DNA from: Adenophora triphylla var. japonica
Taxonomy: Eukaryota > Streptophyta > Magnoliopsida > Asterales > Campanulaceae
Direction of reading: 5' to 3'
DNA length: 64,000 bases
Assembly: GCA_022495995.1 (NCBI GenBank)
Contig: JAFEMH010000524.1
Coordinates: forward strand, 558,001 to 622,000
The notes below the pieces were generated by a model that saw only the letters and a list, made by a program, of their open reading frames with translations, searched no databases and was not told the origin of the DNA. A program made the translations under genes and the position numbers. Positions 10,654-20,358 of this stretch are shown here, piece by piece. How positions within the stretch are numbered: the stretch's first letter is position 1; every line of letters begins with the position of its first letter.

Positions 10654-11690
10654 ATTAATTAAATCTCCACTTATCTCTCAAAAATCCCAACAAACTCAAG
10701 CTGATATCCGACATTTTTTTTTTTTTTTTAATTTTTATAATTTTTATAATTTTTAATAATAACTAAACATAATTTTAGTAATATCCATAAAATTGTGTTT
10801 TTCAAAATTCAAAGAGATGAATTTTAAAAAATAGATATTACAAAATTACACTTAGATTGACAAAAATAAAAATTTTTGCTAAAAACCTTTTAAATTTCAC
10901 AAACTCTAAATATAAGCAAACAGACTTTTGGAAATTTAAAATTTAATTAACAAAAAACAAAAACAAGAAAATAAAAAATTAATGTAGCATCTACTAATGT
11001 GTTACTAGCAATGTTGCGTGACACACAAGGCAACATTTTTAAATAAAATCCCCTTGATATTTTTTAACATATATAACTTATACTTTCTTAGGCAATTTTT
11101 AAGCACACTTTACACTTTATTTATTTACAAGGAAGCATCGTAGTAGCGAGCTCCGTGCCCCGAGTTTTTTATTAAAGTGTAAAGCTACAATTAGTAAGTT
11201 TTATACCTTTCAAGTAGGGTACACTGTAGTAGCGAGCTCCATGTCCCTAATACTTAGTATAAAACACTACATTATATTCCCTTTGGGAATTTTCACAAGC
11301 TTTGCCCTTTTTTTTTTTTTAAAATATCAACAACAATATGAGTGACTTTGTCACTTTTTAGCACAAAGGGGTATTTTATAAAAAAAATGTTAACCTTAAG
11401 AATGTACACATACTAGAACAAAAAGGTCAAGAATGCCCCCCATTTGGGATTAAACTAGCTATATATTTTTATTTTTTTTTTTTTTTAAAGATAATATACA
11501 ACTCATACAAAGTGTTGCCGACAAAGGTTGGTAACACTGACGGCAACACTAACAGATTTATAGAAAACATAGACCAAGAGATTTTTTCAAACTTGAAAAT
11601 CTCTCATGGTCCAAGGCTTTGGTCAAAATATCGGCAAGTTGATGTTTTGTATCAATATGCTCTATTTGGATCAATTCCTTTTCTACTAAA
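10654..11690. other. Spacer between pol and the extra ORF
   Basis: Very AT-rich with no coding signal. It holds two GTGTTGCC-type modules (10998-11036 and 11511-11550) and two similar segments, at 11137-11163 and 11225-11250, each with GTAGTAGCGAGCTCC followed by a short inverted context. Sireviruses are known for conserved repeats in this interval. Confidence 0.5.
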
Positions 11691-11694
11691 TCTC

Positions 11695-12196
11695 TTAAAA
11701 AATGATGGCGGATATCAATGTGCTTAGTGCGTGAGTGTTGTACGGGTTTTTGGAGATATTTATAGCACTCAAATTGTCACAATACATGGTCAAGATATTA
11801 CTATCAAGACCATAGTCATCAAGCATGTGTTTTAACCATATTAGTTGTGAACAACAACTCCCTGTTGCCACATATTCGTATTCAAGAATGAGAGAGAAAC
11901 ACAGCTTTGCTTGCGATCGTACCATGACACTAGATTATTACCCAAGAAAACAACCCCCACTAGTACTCTTTCTGTCATCTATATCCCCGCCCAATCGTAG
12001 TCACTAAAACCAACTAAGTTGGTATTAGTGTCTTTGGTGAACCAGATTCCCAATTCACTTGTCCCAGACACATACTTGATGATTTTCTTGACAAAGATTT
12101 AGGTGAGAAATTTTAGGAGCAGTTGATATCTAGCACAAACACCTACGGCGAACATTATATCGGGACGACTGGCGGTAAGATAAAGAAGACTACCTA
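11695..12196 (-). pseudogene. Copia RNase H domain, broken
   Basis: The minus strand encodes EYVATGSCCSQLIWLKHML followed by MYCDNLSAINISKNP, the conserved copia RNase H run with the catalytic Glu and Asp positions. It follows the RT directly. Frames change between 12196 and 11925, so the enzyme is not intact. In the living family it would remove RNA from the RNA:DNA hybrid during reverse transcription in cytoplasmic particles. Confidence 0.8.
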
Positions 12197-12937
12197 TCAT
12201 GGATCTATACAGAGTTGGGTCAACATCCTCCCTGCCCGATCTTTGGTTACCTTAAGAGATGATCCCATAGGTATTTTAGAGCTCTTGGCACTCTCCAATC
12301 CAAATCTTTTCACCATACTCTTAGCATACTGGCCCTGAGTGATGAAGCTTCCATCATTCGATTGTTTCACCTGCAATCCTAGGAAATACTTAAGTTCTCC
12401 TATCATGCTCATCTCAAATGTAGATGTCATAGCTTCCACAAAATTTTGTAAACATGTTTTAGATGTGGAACCATAAACTATGTCATCAACATAGATTTGA
12501 GCAATGACAAGCTCTTTATTTTCCCTAAGAATAAATAATGTCCTATCGGCTTCTCCTCTAACAAATCCATATTCAAGAAGGAAGCTTGTTAGACGCCCAT
12601 ACCATGCACGAGGAGCTTGTTTTAAGCCATATAAGGCCTTATCAAGTCTGTATACATGGTGCGGGTGGAATGGGTCTTCAAACCCTTTGGGTTGCTCAAC
12701 ATAGATCTCTTTATCTAAGTACCCATTCAAGAAAGCCGCTTTGACATCCATTTGGTGCAATGTGATTTTGAGATAACAAGCTATAGCAAGAAGAAGTCTT
12801 ATTGACTTAATTCTAGCCACAGTGCGAAAGGTCTCGTCAAAGTCGATTCCTTCCACTTGTGTATAGCCTTGAGCCACAAGACGAGCTTTATTACGAACAA
12901 TATTACCCAATTCATCGATTTGTTTTTGTAAATCCAT
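12197..12937 (-). CDS. Copia reverse transcriptase domain (open fragment)
   Basis: A 246-codon open stretch covers most of the copia RT (RVT_2-like). It has KARLVAQGYTQ at the start, DVKAAFLNGYLDKEIYVEQP, ALYGLKQAPRAWY and the catalytic YVDDI box near residue 148, then YFLGLQV. The frame is lost beyond residue 240. RT copies the element RNA into DNA; the first Asp (DVKAAF) and the YVDD pair are present. In this lineage it is part of a larger gag-pol polyprotein, so the methionine at 12937 is not a real start. Confidence 0.88.
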   Translation of the reverse strand: MDLQKQIDELGNIVRNKARLVAQGYTQVEGIDFDETFRTVARIKSIRLLLAIACYLKITLHQMDVKAAFLNGYLDKEIYVEQPKGFEDPFHPHHVYRLDKALYGLKQAPRAWYGRLTSFLLEYGFVRGEADRTLFILRENKELVIAQIYVDDIVYGSTSKTCLQNFVEAMTSTFEMSMIGELKYFLGLQVKQSNDGSFITQGQYAKSMVKRFGLESAKSSKIPMGSSLKVTKDRAGRMLTQLCIDP

Positions 12938-13058
12938 TTAGTTCCAATAATGTTAGTATTTAAAGGACGTGGAACTAAACACCAAACCTCGTTACGGGTA
13001 AATTGTTCAAGCTCTTCTTACATCGCTTGAATCCAGAATTTCTCATTTAAGGCCTCAA

Positions 13059-13731
13059 TCACATTTTTGGTTTAAAAGAGGAAACGAAACATGAGTGTTT
13101 TACCTGAGAGTATGTGGAGGACATACACACATACCTAACCATATTTCTGTAATCAAGCGGCTCCTTGTTCCTTGTTCTAACCCCTTCATTAACATCACCA
13201 ATTACTTGAGTAATGGGATGATAATTTCTAATTCGAGCGGGGGATCTCTCCGCCTTGATGGTACACCAATCCATCTTCTCCTTCCGAGTCCTTGCTCTCG
13301 AATTTCCAGCCACTGTTCTGTTCTCCTGTGTTGCCTCGGGTGTTGCCATTTCGGGCGACACTTGGAGCAACACTTGAATGTGGGCTGCAATGGTGAATCG
13401 GTCCTGTTCCGTCCCTTTGTTCGACTTCTTCTAGTAAAGTCGAGGTATATCATCATTTGGTTCTCTCTGTGGCACTCAAGTAATCGTTAAATTCAATATT
13501 TACCGATTCTTGAATCACTTTTAACCTCAAATTATAGACACGATAAGCATGACTGTTTTGAGAGTAGCCAAGAAAGATGGCTTTGTCACTCTTAGAATCA
13601 AGTTTTCCTAAGTATTCAGGTCATTTAAAATGTAGCACAAACACCCAAACACATGAAAATAGTGAACCGTAGGTTTCTTTCCATTTAAAATCTCATAGGG
13701 TGTCATAGTTGTACCGGGTCTTAAGAAAACT
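13059..13731 (-). pseudogene. Linker between copia integrase and RT, broken, with GTGTTGCC module
   Basis: Short open pieces in different frames lie between integrase and RT. The segment includes a polar charged stretch and the NYHPITQVIGDVNEGVRTR run that usually precedes copia RT. A GTGTTGCC/GGCGACAC module sits at 13328-13376 and is translated in either of two frames. Confidence 0.6.
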
Positions 13732-14082
13732 CTATTTGTAGTGTGACAAGTTTGTGTTTAATGCTTCGGCCCAAAAACCTTTAGAAATATTTCTAGCAAT
13801 TAGCATAACACGAGCCATTTCCATTAAAGTCCTATTTTTCCTTTCGCAACACCATTTTGTTGTGGTGTTTTGGAGTGCTTGAAAACTCATGGTGTATCCC
13901 CTTTTTACTACAAAAGTAGAAAAGGAGATGTTTTCAAATTCTCTACCATGATCTGATCTTATTCGAAAAATAGGAGAACAAAACATGTTTTTGATTTTAG
14001 AGGCTAAGTGAGTAAATTTATCAAAAGTTTCAGATTTTTCTCTTAAGAAATACACCCCATGTAAACCTAGAAAAATCATCAA
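13732..14082 (-). pseudogene. Copia integrase catalytic core, partial
   Basis: It encodes IRSDHGREFEN with the second catalytic Asp, then an ERKNRTLMEMARVML run with the catalytic Glu, and a FWAEALNT segment, all diagnostic of copia integrase. The first Asp region upstream is in another frame near 14124-14090. Integrase would join the new DNA to the host chromosome. Frame breaks flank both sides. Confidence 0.82.
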
Positions 14083-14123
14083 CTATTACATAAACATACT
14101 TCTTACCTCCCAAGCTTTCTACC

Positions 14124-14381
14124 TCAATAGGACCCATCAAGTCCATATGTAGAAGTGAAAACAATGTGTTGTTCTGAGTGTTGCTCATTGTGTTGCTCAA
14201 CACTGCGTGAGCAACACGAGTTTGCTACCCTTTTGTGACAGCCACCACACATCACGGTGTTTTTGAGGTATAGTTTAGGAACACCTTTGACGGTATTATG
14301 TTTGATAATCTTCTCAAGATTCCTATAATGAGAATGACCTAACTTTTGATGCCATAACCTAATATCATCAAGTTTTGTCAA
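14124..14381 (-). pseudogene. Copia GAG-pre-integrase zinc segment with inserted repeat module
   Basis: LWHQKLGHSHYRNLEKI and CGGCHKR form the HHCC zinc-binding segment before the integrase core. Where the family normally has a short Lys/Thr-rich linker, this copy encodes SVEQHNEQHSEQH, a direct translation of the GTGTTGCT/AGCAACAC module at 14165-14218. Then the GYGLDG-like start of the core follows. Confidence 0.75.
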
Positions 14382-14954
14382 ATTGCACCTGATTTATTAC
14401 CAACCAGATAGCAATTATCACTTGATCTTATTCCAGTCATGACACAAAAGTTAGTGTTATCAAACACTTCACAGGTATTTTTATTGAATTTTACCTCCAA
14501 ATTGTCATCACATAGTTGGCTAATGCTAATTAAATTAGCAAGTAAACCATCTCCGTGCAAGACATTTTTCAAAGGAGGAAAACCAACAATATCCAGTGTT
14601 CCTTTACCACCTATTTCACTCTTGCCTCCACCACCATAAGTCACTGAGCCTCCTTGAATAGGTTGGTACTGTTAGGAATGATTTTGTACCGGTCATATGA
14701 CGTGAACAACCACTATCAAAGTACCAAGTTCCTGCAATGTTAGTCCTTAAAGGCTGTATAAACAACATAGCATTTCGGTTTTTCCTTGGGTAACCAACCC
14801 TTTTTGAAAATCTGGATTTACGTTCTGATGTTGCCATAAGTGTTGCCACTGAGAAACCGGCGACACTTGAGGCGACACTTGAAGACTGGACATTTTCTTT
14901 TGTAGGAAAATGCAATGCAGTTTTAAATGTCCGGCTTTGTGACGGTATCCACAC
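14378..14954 (-). pseudogene. Copia aspartic protease region, frameshifted
   Basis: TWYFDSGCSRHMTG carries the protease active site (Asp-Ser-Gly). Downstream, in a second frame, are GGGGKSEIGGKGTL and LLANLISISQLCDD, the conserved end of the protease and start of the integrase linker. The two halves are joined only by a frameshift near 14640. The enzyme would cut the polyprotein. Confidence 0.8.
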
Positions 14955-15309
14955 TCATTGGATTGATCGGAGGAATCACTAGGAGTGCTACCCTTTTCCT
15001 TGACACGCTCTTTTACAAAACAATTTTTAGTTTCAACATCGAAACAAGGAAGAGGTAATACTTTCAAGTGATTCTTGGAACCCAAGACCGGCTTTCGAGG
15101 CTTACTCAATTTGAGTATTTCATCCAATTTGGATGAACTCGTGTTGAGTTTTTGAAGGTGGATTCGGCTAGGTTGAGTTTGGCCTTGATTTTATCAAGAT
15201 CCAAGTCTCTCTCTGCGAGTTGAGCTTCTAGCCGAGTCAAGGAGTTCTTAAGATCCTGATTTTCCTTTTTCAAGAAAACCACCATCTTATTCTCCTTTTT
15301 CCATTCCAC
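14747..15309 (-). pseudogene. Gag C-terminal coiled coil and second zinc knuckle, broken
   Basis: At 15309-15106 a Leu/Glu/Lys-rich segment (LKKENQDLKNSLTRLEAQL) predicts a coiled coil, a trait of Sirevirus gag. Then follows a knuckle with CGYRHKAGHLKLHC. A GTGTTGCC module lies at 14829-14880 between this knuckle and the protease. Frame changes occur around 15110. Confidence 0.7.
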
Positions 15310-15421
15310 GAGGAGAGATTTATAGAGGTTTTTAATTCACAAATAAGTTCATCTTTATCAAGATCATCCTCTATAATCTCTTCTGAATTTAAATCGGTTG
15401 AACCATGCAAATTAAGATCAT

Positions 15422-15922
15422 TTAAAAAGAATCATACCTGCTGAGTGTTGTGCCAAGTGTTGCCAATTCTGGACGACACTTGGGGCAACACTTTGAAGAA
15501 GTCACCAATGTTGTGTCAAGTGTTGTCAAATCTGTAACGACACTTGAAGTAACACTCTCGGTCGAAGGTAGCTCCTCTACCGTGGCCATCATGACTACTT
15601 GCTCAGTCTGTTCTTCTTTCTCCGTTCCTTCCTCCTCTCCATCACTAAGAGATACCCACAAGTTTTTGCCCGCCTTTCTCAAGGTGTTAGCACATTCATT
15701 GGCATAGTGACCCTAACCGGAACAAGCATGACATTGAATAGATTCAATGTACTTAGGATCGGACCGGATCTTTTCCGAGGATGCACGCCTTGGTGGGATA
15801 TCCTTTTGATTTGGAGGAGGACTTCTCCTTGGCACAAAACTAGAGGTTTTGGCCGTTTGGTCCTTAGCCTTTACCTCGCACTTTGTTAAATTTTCTAACC
15901 ATAGAATTATATCTCTTTGCAA
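15422..15922 (-). pseudogene. Gag CCHC zinc knuckle region, with stop and long repeat module
   Basis: A CHACSG...GHYANEC knuckle is readable across an in-frame TAG (about 15713). It is followed by an acidic stretch (DGEEEGTEKEEQTE) and then by the longest GTGTTGCC-type module in the element (15443-15556), which the frame translates as Val/Thr/Leu-rich repeats. The knuckle would bind element RNA. Confidence 0.72.
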
Positions 15923-16688
15923 GTAAAGCTACACTAGTATTTTCATCTAACTCCTCGAAGACTTCATCTTCATCGTCCACACATGTGTCCGAAGATTCGA
16001 CTTTTAAGGCAATATTCTTGCCTTTAGAAGCCTCCGTTTGTTCATTGAGATTCAACTCAAAGTTTTTCAAAATACTCATTAAGGAGTTAATGTCCATTGT
16101 TGAAAGATTATGGGCCTCTTCAATAGCTGAAACTTTAATATTAAAACGTTCGGGAAGAGTACGAATAGCTTTTGAAACAAGTTGTTTATTTGTAAAAGGC
16201 TCCCCTAATACTTGACAAGCATTTGAAATATCAATCAACTTTTCAAAATAAGACGAGATGTCTTCGTTTTCACCCATTCTTAATCTTTCAAATCTACTAG
16301 TGAGACCTCTAAGCTTTGTTTCTCGGACACTGCCATCTCCTTCACAAAATCTTTGTAAAGTATCCCAAGCATCTTTTGCAGAGGGACTATTTTGAATGAG
16401 TTTGAACATATGCATGTCAACCCATTCATAGATGGCATTCAGTGCCTTTTCATTGAAACTAGCAAGATTATTCTCTTCAATTGTCCACTCGAATTCAGGT
16501 TTGACTTGAACGTCACCATCGTCATCCGGAGGAAGCATTGGAACAGAATAACCATTTAAAATAGATCGCCAAGCCCGAAGATCAATTGATTTGATATGCG
16601 AGCGTAGGCGAATCTTCCAATAAGCATAATTAGATCCGTCTAAAACCAGTAATCTCTTTTGATTAGGGTTTGCAGGATCATAAGCCAT
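15864..16688 (-). CDS. Copia gag, capsid part
   Basis: A 274-codon frame starts MAYDPANPNQKR, just inside the primer-binding site, so this is a credible true start. It has LDGSNYAYWKIRLRSHI (DUF4219-like), then the UBN2-type gag core with AKDAWDTLQRFCEG, ETKLRGLTSRFE and RTLPERFNIKVSAIEEA. It would form the cytoplasmic particle that packages element RNA. The frame ends early, before the zinc knuckle, through a frameshift near 15866. Confidence 0.85.
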   Translation of the reverse strand: MAYDPANPNQKRLLVLDGSNYAYWKIRLRSHIKSIDLRAWRSILNGYSVPMLPPDDDGDVQVKPEFEWTIEENNLASFNEKALNAIYEWVDMHMFKLIQNSPSAKDAWDTLQRFCEGDGSVRETKLRGLTSRFERLRMGENEDISSYFEKLIDISNACQVLGEPFTNKQLVSKAIRTLPERFNIKVSAIEEAHNLSTMDINSLMSILKNFELNLNEQTEASKGKNIALKVESSDTCVDDEDEVFEELDENTSVALLAKRYNSMVRKFNKVRGKG

Positions 16689-16726
16689 GACAAAAGGATC
16701 TTAACACTTAGTATATCAAGTGCTAG

Positions 16727-16740
16727 GCTCTGATACCAAT
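16727..16740 (-). other. Primer-binding site (initiator Met tRNA)
   Basis: The plus strand reads GGCTCTGATACCAAT directly left of the 5' LTR; reversed it is the standard TGGTATCAGAGC site. Confidence 0.92.
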
Positions 16741-17727
16741 TGAAATTGTCTATGGCTAAGAACTTATGAGACGAAACTCACAAGGTGAGATAAAACTCAC
16801 AGGTGTTGTTCTTAGTGTTAATGACACTAACAACAACACATTCACCAATTCTAGAAAAAGCACAAATCAATAGAAATAAATATAATTTGCAGCGGAAGAA
16901 TTAAAGCAATACACAAGAATATAATTTTTATCAAGTTATATAAATATATAACTTGATGGGTGCCTAAAAGGCAAGACCATTCTATTAATAATATGAATTC
17001 GAGACAAGGTCGAGGTTGTTCCTTAATGATAAACGAACCACGATATAAGGAACAACATACACGAATTCTCTCGGTAAATAAACACTCAAAAACCTCACAA
17101 AAATATAAAAATCTATATGAAATATTCGAGTGTTGGACAAAGTGTTGCCGACACCGAATGGCAACACTTGAGAGCGAGAATTCTACTTTTCTTGTGCAGA
17201 TTTGCGTTTTACGAATTGGATGATCTTCAATGAAGATCCACACGCACTATTTATAGGCCACAAAGTCTTGGAGCCTACTCAAATGATCGCCTAACGGTTT
17301 GGAGTTTGTTTCCTCCATTTATGCCACTCGCCTCTTTTGTAGGAGACCTAGTCTTCTCTTGCTTCTCTTGCTTGTACCTCTTAGCTTTGGTTGCCTTGTA
17401 CTCGACTTGTTCTCCCCCGGAATAGCTGAATAAAATATCTCTGGCTTGGTCATCAATTAAACAAATAAACACATGTTTATTTGTTAATTTCTTCTCCTCT
17501 TCGTGATTAACGCACAGGTACATTTACATTGCCGATTTTAAGCTCATTTTAAGGTGACTAACTACTGTTATATAAACATTAATTTACCCATTAATATTTG
17601 TGAAAAATACAGTAACTAACTCAGTGTCGCCAATTCCAAATGGCAACACTTTTGGCAACACCAGTGGCAACACTGGTTTGCAACACTTGGGATGACATTC
17701 ATGACAACACATGATCTAACATTAACA
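16741..17727 (-). repeat. 5' LTR of the Sirevirus-like element
   Basis: 987 bp, same ends as the 3' LTR. The reversed TATA box is at 17247-17256. Inverted repeats of the GTGTTGCC family are at 17142-17170 and 17622-17690. Confidence 0.92.
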
Positions 17728-17870
17728 GATTGTTTGACTCTACGGGGAGGACCCCAGATCTCGGACTGAGAGACGCAGAGTTGGTTCACGTGAAGCGAAA
17801 GAAGACTCGCCGGGGACGAGGGAAGAAAGGAAAGAATGGCGAGGGGACAAGAGCAGATGGCGCGGAATGA
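17728..17870 (+). pseudogene. 3' end of an antisense gene of Tat-1
   Basis: The plus strand encodes VHVKRKKTRRGRGKKGK and a stop. Tat-2 has a matching basic tail (KKKTRRGKKRRRG) at the end of its antisense gene near 30330, so this is the same type of gene, unlike the acidic tail of the Tat-0 mobile-domain gene. Everything 5' of it is lost at the copia LTR boundary. Confidence 0.5.
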
Positions 17871-18319
17871 CCTCCTAGGTATCCATTCATTGCATTTGCA
17901 AACACATTATTTGTTAAATGTATTAAAGTTTGTCTTTTAGCATGTTGTGAACTTGAGAGTAGACCGTGCTTGAACTCATCAAGAAATGTTGTAACCGTTA
18001 GTGATTTGTGATTTACTTTTAAAGCTTTATCGAGACGCAAGATCTTTTGTTTTGCCTTTGCTTCTGTTGTGCACTTTGTCGGCGTCCATCTTTGGACTTT
18101 TCTGTTGCATTTACGGGCTGAAGCAGTCTGGGCCATGACGGCAATCCCCTTTGCTGAGGCTTTGTGCTTGGCTGAGAGGTTGAATGCTTCCCTGACAAGT
18201 TATTTTGACGGTCTTTTCCGTAGCTTCCTTGCCTCTTGTTGGCGTCGGGTTCTTGACCTCTTTTTCGCGGCTTACGCTTGAGCTTCTTTTATTTATTTTT
18301 TTTGTGAGCCCTTGCTCGA

Positions 18320-18358
<39 letters not shown>

Positions 18359-18719
18359 CGCGAGAGGGCGAAGACAAGCCCCTGACTTGGAAGCAAACAT
18401 GAAGTCGATCGTTTGATCTTTGAGTGACCCTCGGATGTCCTTTGATGTTGCCGCCGTCGTTTGACTTGGTCAAGGTGGCTGGTTGGGGCGTGTTCTTGAA
18501 AAGTGCGGAGCTTGATGGAGGTCTTGATTGACATTCAAACTTTTGACTTTTTGTGTATTTTTAGACCGGACCAATTAAGGTTGCCTACGTTCCCCGGACT
18601 AGAGGGCTCAGGTGCGTAGTTCGACACTACATGGAGTGCCAGGAGATGCCTGTTGTTCTTCTTTAGGCGAAGTATCTGCGAAGTTTGCTTCCGTTATTTG
18701 GATTCATGAAGGGATTGCC
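17871..18719. other. Tat-1 region between antisense gene and integrase
   Basis: No gene seen. It includes an uninterrupted run of over 30 T at about 18324-18354 and the third CTACG/CGTAG motif at 18585-18619. Confidence 0.5.
18585..18619. promoter_or_regulatory. Conserved CTACG/CGTAG inverted-repeat motif, copy 3
   Basis: TTGCCTACGTTCCCC then GAGGGCTCAGG and CGTAGTTC. It lies about 100 bp beyond the integrase 3' end. Confidence 0.5.
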
Positions 18720-19800
18720 GTCTAGGTGCAAGTCGGCTTCATGGCGCCTCAGGAGAAGATCTTTTGAACCACGAAAGGGCCGATCCATGTGGGTTCCCAT
18801 TTTCCCAGTGGGTTGGTTCGAGTGGGAGGCTTTTCTTTGAGTACAAGGTCACCTTCCACGATGTCTCGGGATTTGACTTTCTTGTCGAAAGCTCTAGCCA
18901 TCTGCTTTGATAGGCTCGAACGTGTTCCATGGCCTTTAGTCGTCGCTCGTCTAGCGAGCCAATTCGTCATGTCGGCTTCGGAGCCATTCGGCTTCGTTGA
19001 TGTCATTTTCAGCGGCGCTCGGAGTGAGGGAATTTCTAACTCGATGGGAAGAATTTGCTTCCATCCCGTAGGTCGGGGCAAATGGGGTTTCTCACGTGGG
19101 CCATTCGGCGACGTGCGGTAGCCCCAAAGTGCAAGGTGCGGCTTCTCGGGCCAATCTCGTCCTCGGGTGGTCATTTTCGGATGATCCGCTCGAGGTTTTG
19201 TTTCTTTGCTTCCACGGCGCCGTTTGTTTGTGGCCGGTAGGGAGAAGATTTGTGGCGTGTGATCTTGAATTCAGCCGGCTGATGCAGTCGAATTCCCCTT
19301 CGAAGTGTGAGCCATTGTCGATATGACCTCATTTGGGATGCCGTATCGGCATATGATGTTTTCCTTGAGGAAATGTGCGACCTTCTTGGAGGTGAGTACT
19401 TTGTAGGACTTGGCTTCGACCCATTTGGTGAAGTAGTCGATGGCTACTAAGATGAACTCGTGGACCGTTCTTTGCTGGCGGAGCGATTTTCCGATGACGT
19501 CAATTCCCCAGTGGCAAAGGGCCAAGGTGTAGTCATGCGGTAGAGATCGTGGGGTGGTAGATGATTGAGGTTGGAGAACCGTTGGCACTTGTCGCGGCCG
19601 GACAAAGTGGATGCAATGCCTCCATGGAGATCCGGTAGTAGCCCATCACGAGAATGATTTGCATCGGGGCTCACGGCGTTCGTGTGGGGACCGCAAGCCC
19701 CATTGTGGACTTCGTTCATGAACTTGCTTGCTTCTTCTTGGCCGACGCGGCGTAGGAGTGGCCCGTGGTAGCGTTTCTTGTATAGCATGTCCCCGAGGAT
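18720..19800 (-). pseudogene. Tat-1 integrase, frameshifted
   Basis: From 19788 the minus strand gives LYKKRYHGPLLRRV and VHNGACGPH with KCQRFSNL, the zinc-binding N-terminus. At 19588-19271 follows the core with WGIDVIGK, ILVAIDYFTKWVEAKSY (first Asp pair) and ENIICRYGIPNEVIS. The C-terminal part at 19174-18749 has LPIELEIPS and ARAFDKKVKSRDIVEGDLVLK, then a GPFVVQKI chromatin-side barrel segment. Frames change at least three times, so no enzyme is made. Confidence 0.82.
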
Positions 19801-20358
19801 GACGAAGTGAGAGGCGGCGTTTTAGGGCCATGATGCTCTTGATTTTGACCCCATACGTGTGTGGGTCTTCATTGTTCATGAAGGTGGTTTCCCCGTTCTT
19901 GAGGTATTGGAAGATCTGGTTATACCATGGCTCATTGACGGGCTTAGGTTGGTTCGATCTCACAACAGTGGCGGGAATTTCCTTTCGTCCGACTTTGAAG
20001 GGTTTGATTACTTTTCCTTCGGGGATTTCCACAAGGGAGGCCAAGGTGGCTAAGGCATCTGCAAACCTGTTTCGGTCTCTTGGCAAGTAATGGAAGGTGA
20101 CCTCTTCGAATTGTGTGATGAGGTCCTCCATGCGGGCATGGTATTTTTGCAAGCCGGGTCTATGGTTTTCCACTTGTTGGAGACTTGGTTGATGATCAAG
20201 GTTGAGTCCCCATAAACTTCGAGTTTACGGACATTCCTCTCGAGTGCGGCTTGTAGTCCGGCGGCGCGAGCTTCATATTCGGCGGCATTGTTGGTTACCT
20301 CGAAATTGAGCTTTATAGCAATTGGGGTGTGCTCGTCCTTGGGATCCACCAAGAGCAT
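19801..20358 (-). pseudogene. Tat-1 second (archaeal-type) RNase H, frameshifted
   Basis: NNAAEYEARAAGLQAALE, VYGDSTLIINQVSNKWKT and LPRDRNRFADALATLAS carry the catalytic Glu and Asp residues of the additional RNase H that marks the Tat lineage. A frame change lies between 20050 and 20173. Confidence 0.8.

Larger units (their letters stand above)
7255..17727 (-). mobile_element. Sirevirus-like Ty1/copia retrotransposon, complete but disabled
   Basis: Near-identical LTRs (7255-8238 and 16741-17727) begin TG and end CA. The initiator-methionine primer-binding site (TGATACCA on the plus strand) abuts the right LTR and a purine tract abuts the left one, fixing minus orientation. Order in the coding direction is gag, protease, integrase, RT, RNase H, as in copia, followed by a long extra ORF before the 3' LTR. 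The 10.5-kb length, coiled-coil gag and extra 3' ORF point to the Sirevirus lineage. Many stops and frameshifts disable it. The 5-bp flanks differ (CGCGC against GATTG), so no target-site duplication is visible. Confidence 0.9.

Noticed and set aside
18324..18354. Poly-T run as a retrotransposed poly(A) tail (LINE or SINE)
   Set aside because: No LINE/SINE body or target duplication is adjacent; T tracts are common in these Tat 3' regions and may be partly assembly-dependent.
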